Shown here: positions 58,923 to 64,000 of the stretch, in pieces | Position numbering within the stretch: the stretch's first letter is position 1 | Layout of the letters: every line of letters begins with the position of its first letter | NCBI GenBank assembly: GCA_020698575.1 | Contig: CM036244.1 | Span: 32,338,034 to 32,402,033 of the forward strand | DNA: 64,000 nucleotides | Direction: 5' to 3' | From: Bostrychus sinensis | Taxonomy: Eukaryota; Chordata; Actinopteri; Gobiiformes; Eleotridae | Position numbers and translations under genes: made by a program | Notes under the pieces: generated by a model | Databases searched by the model: none | The model's input: the letters and a program-made list of their open reading frames with translations, nothing else | What the model was told of the DNA's origin: nothing

Positions 58923-59377
58923 TTAAAGCTGCACCGCCTGATTTCCTTTTCCTTGCACTTTGGTAAAGATAATTAAAAAAAAAAAAAAGAGACTTAGAGG
59001 TCACCTGTGGGCTGTATTATAAAGGTTTTTGTTTTAGAGCGAGGGAAGGAACAGTTTAACCAATCACACTCTTTCATAGCACAGGAGCGCTCTGATTGGT
59101 CAATACATCCTTTATCTATCCAGAACTAGAATCTATCAGGAATAATGTGAAGCAGCTATTGTTTTATTTCAAAAGTCATGGCTTAGTCACTGTATTTTTA
59201 TTTTTTATTTTAAAGAATTAAAAGCAAACTCCAGATCTGTGATACTTCCAGGTTTGTGTGAGACTGTGATAGAGCGTCGCGAAGGAGAAGAATTAGGAAA
59301 GGAGAGTGTATCATTCACACTCAGCATTTTTTTACACATCACTTTTACAGTCACAGAATCAGGCAGTGCAGCTTTAA
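58923..59377. mobile_element. TTAA-flanked MITE, distinct family
   Basis: The ends TTAAAGCTGCACCGCCTGAT and, in inverse, TTAAAGCTGCACTGCCTGAT differ at one position. TTAA is at both edges (58923-58926, 59374-59377). The ends are unrelated beyond TTAA to the copies a-f family. The 455-bp body contains paired 'accaatcacactct' and 'gcgctctgattggtca' text. Confidence 0.8.
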
Positions 59378-59389
59378 TAGACTAAATGA

Positions 59390-59545
59390 GCCTTTCTATT
59401 GGATTAAACCTGGAATAAACCATGTCTAAACCAGGGCCAGATCTAAACCAGGACTAAGCTGAGATCTACGTTTTAAGCCCCAAACGCAGGAGAACTAAGA
59501 ACTGAACAGAAGAACCCTGCAAACCACAATTTGAGAACCACTGCT
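59390..59545. mobile_element. hAT right-end fragment
   Basis: The segment ends 'acaatttgagaaccactg', a typical hAT terminus. 'gctttaatag' follows it and also occurs at 59371-59380, which may be a target duplication with an eroded left end, or coincidence. Confidence 0.35.
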
Positions 59546-59819
59546 TTAATAGCCTGGCCAGCCTAACATTAGAAAACAATAAAAAAAAATGAATGAAGGG
59601 CTGTCTCAAGGAAAAACATGACTGTGCTTCTCTGAAAGCAGTGCTTAGTTTGTATGCTCAAGTCTGGACAGTTGTAGAAACAGGAGCAATGCAATGGAAC
59701 TTCCACTTGGAACTATGGAATTCTCTGTAAACGTATAAACTACTGAAAACACACTTTTGCCTTGTGTTCCATTATACAACAACATTTCACACAATGCCCC
59801 TTTAAAGTGAATGTTTCAA

Positions 59820-60360
59820 AGGAAAGCTTTTAACCTGTTTACTACAAAAGCTATTTTCAAAGGACTCTATTGATAATTCCGCTCCACTACAAGTTTTATT
59901 TACTTTGAAATAATTACACTCCACGTTCAAACACAGTAATCCAACAGAGACCTCATTCACTTAATGAGTGTGTAATTAAGGTGTACGCTTACAATTAAGT
60001 CCACTCAAATTAGCATTAGCTCATTTGTAGTGGAGGAGTTCAGATTTTTAAACAACTATCATCAAATTAAAAGTCCTATCATAACTGGATAACAACAACA
60101 TTGTATCAGATTTGAGCCATTTGCACAAAGTATGTCCCGAGGTCCTGATCATTAAAATCCAATTAAAACAAGAACGTATAAACTCGACTATAAATGCATT
60201 GGAAGAATTATAGATTTCAGTAAAGTTGTTTAATAATTCTCTCTAACTTCTTTAGTAATTACCAGCGAATGTAAACTGTGAGTCATTATGGTTGTGAACT
60301 TGTGGGTGCATTTTACCCTGGAGAGCATTTATTAGGGCATAAATGAGCAGTGGGTGGAAG
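59820..60360. promoter_or_regulatory. Candidate conserved non-coding element
   Basis: Repeat-free sequence with TAATTA at 59973-59978, CAATTA at 59992-59997, 'tccaattaaaacaag' and 'agtaattaccagcg'. It has the densest set of homeodomain-type cores in the window. Inferred. Confidence 0.35.
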
Positions 60361-61088
60361 GTAGTCAGTAACAACTATTATGTTTATCAGTAAACATTAC
60401 AAACAGTAAATGTTAGCAAGTTGTGTGGTGGATAATACATAGTGCATTGTTCAAGTGCATGCATGTTTTTGCTCTTTGTTGTCAAACTTAAAATATGGCC
60501 ATAACTGTCAGTACTGCCACATCAACGGTCCTGATTTAGGGTTTTGACCTGGTTTCAGTCCAGATTAATCTAATTTTAGCACATTAAAGATGGTACTTGG
60601 AAAGCCAAATATTTTTTGAGGTCGTACTTGGAGTAAAAAGTGATTTATCCATCAGGTCAGGTACAAATTCATTGCCCTGTGCAGAAATATGTGATCTCAC
60701 AAATCTCACCAGAGTCGAGCTGCAGCTCAAGGTATCCTGTAAGTCTCAAACAGAAACTAACCACCTTAATCCTTGTAATTATTTATGCAAAATGTTTTCC
60801 ATGAATTCTTTTGGAGTCAAGATTGCCTTTGCAACGTATTTCTATATTATGTTACATTTCAGCAATTAAGGGATATAGAAACATAGGGCAAGAGGAATGT
60901 TCCAAGCAAAAGTTTAAACAAGAAAAACATCTAAATTTGTGAGTTCACTAAAGCACAGGATAACGTCTTATCCTGCTCAGGACATTCCATTTGAATCTGA
61001 ACCACTGCATGTTTGACCAGTGGTATAGCAGCATGGACAGTTATGGACATGTTTTAGGATTTATGAAAGTTACTAATGTAAATAACAC
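60361..61088. other. Gene-free stretch
   Basis: Unique AT-rich sequence with no recognised feature. Confidence 0.5.
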
Positions 61089-61490
61089 CAGGGGTGAAAG
61101 TAAGCCGGTATGGCCCGGTACTACGTACCGGCATAAGATTTAGAGGGGGTAGGCAGTACCGGGTAGAAAGAGATCAGCTGTCCGGACGGTCTTGGCAGCT
61201 TTTACACACATTAGAAAGCAGCCGCGGACCACAGACGCTTTTATGAGAAAAAACGCTAAAGCATGTGAACCAGGCAGTGCTTTATCTCATCATATATGTG
61301 TCTGTGTGGTTTTTAGTGGCTTATGATCCTTCCATGATGTGATTTAATGCACAGAATGTCCCTCTCCCCTCTCATCGTTCACTGATTGTCTCGCTTCCTT
61401 AAACAAACGCATTGAGCATGCGCGTCTTAAGCCCAAAGCACACCTGGGGTGCCGCCTCAAATTACACCAAACGCTTGAGAAGGTTTTAAT

Positions 61491-62330
61491 CAGTGGTGCT
61501 CAACCCGGTGATCGCGATCTACCGTCGATCAAAAGCAGTGCGGGTAGATCGCGGAGCCATGTCTTTCCAAATAAAGTCATTTGCCTATGGCATTTGAATG
61601 ACATGCAGATGGATCAGTCTGAGATTCTTTCTAAAACACGAGACACCGCGGAAGCGCGAGGAAATCGCACAAGCTACGAACTAAACAGAATACAAGCAAC
61701 TTATGAACAATCAGAGTTCTGGCCGCTTTCACTTCAGTTCTGTTGTGGAGTCTGCGGGCGGCTCGCGCTCCGCGGCCGCTCTGACACTGCCATGGGGCTG
61801 ACGCACACGCACACACACACACGCGCACACAGTTTGTTGTTGCCGTGCGTGAGGAAAGCTGACTTTGTCGAAGTCTCACAAGCTCCTCCCCTGAGCGTTA
61901 CCATGGAGCTCCTGTCACTCATCAATGTTACTAAAATAATACTGAGCTTTGATGATAAGCTGCATTGATACTGCAGTTTAATTCAGGCATAATTATAAAT
62001 ATAGTAGGCCTATTATAATCCATAATAATCAGCAGTTTTAGGAAATGATGGAATGTTGTAAATATCACTGACAAAAATGCTACATTTATTAGATTCAGTT
62101 ATTCCTGTCTTGAGTTGATAATGAACGTTTATCATTTTAGTTTAATAAAATGTGACTTTATTAGTGGTTATTTCCATTTTTATTTTCATGTTTAATCACT
62201 GCAATAATAATAACCCTGATAAATGCCCACCATGTTTAATAGAAATAAGGGGTAAAAAAATAACGGTAGATCTCCAGGCCTTGATGACTTTAAAAGTAGA
62301 TCGCAAGCCAAAAAAGGTTGGGCACCACTG
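61491..62330. mobile_element. Nested hAT-like element
   Basis: The termini CAGTGGTGCTCAACC and GGTTGGGCACCACTG are perfect inverted repeats. Subterminal 'gatcgcgatctacc' and 'gtagatcgcaagcc' are characteristic of a common hAT group. The flanking octamers GTTTTAAT and GTCTAGAT agree at only 5 of 8, so either the duplication has decayed or a rearrangement followed. An AC microsatellite is at about 61803-61831. A 124-codon frame (61594-61968) has no family match. Confidence 0.8.
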
Positions 62331-62498
62331 GTCTAGATAGAACTGTTGCTCAATACTAATGGTAATTTATATTTTGCTTATTGATTTTAGCCTCTTGTTT
62401 TTGGTATATATTGTTGCGTCAGAATTTCATTGCCCCCTCTTTATTTAATACGGACCCCCCATTGCCCCCTCAATGATATTTGTCTGGAGCCGCCCCTG
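62331..62498. mobile_element. Possible third nested hAT end
   Basis: The sequence 'tgtctggagccgcccctg' at 62481-62498 looks like the right end of another hAT family (inverse CAGGGGCGGCTCCAGACA). Its left end would lie across the nested insertion boundary near 62331. Confidence 0.4.
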
Positions 62499-63099
62499 TC
62501 TATAGCAGGTTATTAGTGAGTTAGCGACAGAGAGGAGTTTCCCTGTGCTCTGACTGCAGCAGGAGTCAGGAGCTGCTGCCTGTGTCCCCCCGAGCAGCAG
62601 CTACTGTCCCTCAGTGTTTACAGCTGTGTGTCTGGGTCACACTGAGCAGAGAACCATCTTTGTTACTGCAGAAGTACAGGGGACCATTTGTTTTCAGCCA
62701 CCGCCGTGTGCCTCATAGAAAACAATAGGGGTGTATTTTTTGCCATGTCTATATTTTTCATTTATAGTCAAGATTCATTCTCAACCTCGTATATCTGCTT
62801 TTTCTGCTATTAAAAATATATATGTAGGCATAATTTGTTATAGTACCGGCATAAGCAAAAATCTACTTTCACCCCTGAATAACACCAACTTTCATTGGTT
62901 AAAATGGGTGGTCACTCACAGTTGGAAAACATGCTGACTTGTCATCAAACCTAAAACACACCCATAACTGTACCTAAGTGGTCAAAATCATTTTTCATGG
63001 GTATGTTGTTAAAGACTAGTATCAATTTTACCCAGAGAAACAACTTTCATTTGATATTGAAATGTAAATTTACTACAGAATCTAATTACATTTTTTTTT

Positions 63100-63141
63100 T
63101 CATTTTCATACAGGGCATTTGAAAAAAAAAAAAAAAAAAAA
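63100..63141. repeat. Homopolymer tracts
   Basis: Poly-T near 63091 and a poly-A run of about 21 at 63121-63141. Confidence 0.8.
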
Positions 63142-63228
63142 AGATAATGAATAACCTTTTTTCCCCCTTCCGACTTTTCTCTGCCTTCATCTGCCTCCTA
63201 CTATTTGTATGCCCTTCCTGATGCAACT

Positions 63229-63687
63229 TTGCCTGGAAATTCCAGACTCACTGCTGTACCAGTGGATGAGTCTGATCGCCTTAGAATCAATTCGATTTCT
63301 AGGGCGGAGCAAACCCGAGTTAAAGGGACAGCGGAGTTAGCCAACCAGAAAATGGCGTGACGTTAACAAAGCGACAAGAAAGTGAGAAAGTAAACAAACG
63401 GAGTAGTGAAGCCACGAGGGAGGAACGAGGGAGTTATTTCAACATTACCGTACCATACCGCTGAATGAAACAAACTCTCGGCTCCTCGGTGCGCCATCTT
63501 GATTGTTGTCGGCGAGGAGACGCGTACGAGTTACGCTGCTCGCGAAGAACACGTGACTTAAATAAACCAATCAAAATGCACGGTACAGGTTTGGATTTGA
63601 GTAAACCACTGCGGATGGCGTGGTAACCAGACTGATATTTCTCTGTAGAATAACACAGAGACATATCAGTCTGGATTTTCCAGGCAA
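63229..63687. mobile_element. 459-bp MITE with 9-bp target duplication
   Basis: The termini TTGCCTGGAAATTCCAGACT and, in inverse, TTGCCTGGAAAATCCAGACT differ at one position. GATGCAACT flanks both sides (63220-63228 and 63688-63696). The interior is GC-rich with CpGs and an NF-Y-like 'aaccaatca'. A 9-bp duplication fits Mutator- or Merlin-type elements better than hAT. Confidence 0.85.
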
Positions 63688-63696
63688 GATGCAACT

Positions 63697-64000
63697 CCCT
63701 TCATTTATCCAGGCTTAGGACCAGCACAAAGAGTACACTGGCTTGTGACCACCAAAAAGCCTTCAGATTGTGACAGAAAGCCTTTGTAAGCATTATAATA
63801 AGATTTAAAGGTCACACATTTTCAAATTTGTATTTTTTTCCCCTACTTTTTGTGTAGTATTTTTTAAGAACTTGAAAAAATAACAAGGTTTTTTAGAGCT
63901 CATGGGTCATTTAACTAAACATACAGTAATGCACAGATAGCTTGATGAATTCATAAATAGTTTCTTTTTGCTATTTATGAGCCACACTTTTACGCCTCAC
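63697..64000. other. Gene-free end of window
   Basis: AT-rich sequence; nothing recognised. Confidence 0.5.

Larger units (their letters stand above)
61089..62877. mobile_element. hAT element with perfect 8-bp TSD, carrying nested insertions
   Basis: The left end is CAGGGGTGAAAGTAAGCCGG; the right end in inverse is CAGGGGTGAAAGTAG. Octamers AATAACAC flank it exactly (61081-61088 and 62878-62885). Both subterminal regions contain GTACCGGCATAAG. No transposase is visible. Part of the interior is a second hAT (61491-62330) and possibly a third. Confidence 0.92.

Noticed and set aside
61594..61968. 124-codon frame inside the nested hAT
   Set aside because: It contains a translated CA microsatellite and no transposase motif.
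1..64000. CRISPR arrays, operons, phage or plasmid functions
   Set aside because: The sequence is spliced eukaryotic DNA; the repeats are microsatellites and transposons, without regular spacer spacing.

Overview
This window is nuclear DNA of a bony fish, most likely a percomorph teleost. It carries spliced vertebrate exons in AT-rich sequence, tRNA-derived SINEs, Tc1, hAT, Harbinger and TTAA-type DNA transposons, and fish LINE tails. I see no bacterial, organellar or viral architecture.

Positions 1-20.6 kb hold the 3' end of one plus-strand gene, identified as kirrel3 (kin of IRRE-like 3, an immunoglobulin-superfamily adhesion protein) or a close teleost ohnolog. Four constitutive coding exons (613-720, 11063-11172, 11294-11380, 18234-18710) encode the transmembrane helix and the whole cytoplasmic tail, ending in the PDZ-binding sequence THV. 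A fifth, 69-bp exon (2586-2654) fits the same reading frame and splice phase and looks like a cassette adding 23 residues just inside the membrane. The immunoglobulin-domain exons lie upstream of the window. The probable 3' UTR runs to about 20.6 kb.

From about 20.6 kb to the end I find no host gene. This 43 kb is a gene desert of two materials. One is dense transposon debris, including nested insertions whose target-site duplications or empty sites can be read directly. The other is islands of unique, moderately GC-rich sequence with homeodomain-type TAATTA cores, which I flag as candidate conserved regulatory elements; that is inference from composition and context, not from alignment.

The most distinctive structures are the kirrel3 cassette exon, a 1.27-kb long inverted repeat (46980-48254), a full-length 320-bp hairpin (6387-6706), a six-copy family of TTAA-flanked MITEs, a Penelope-like GIY-YIG remnant with inverted flanks (28101-28658), a Harbinger derivative keeping the start of its transposase gene (52035-52757), and a nested hAT insertion with an intact outer duplication (61089-62877). 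I found no convincing new multi-gene system.
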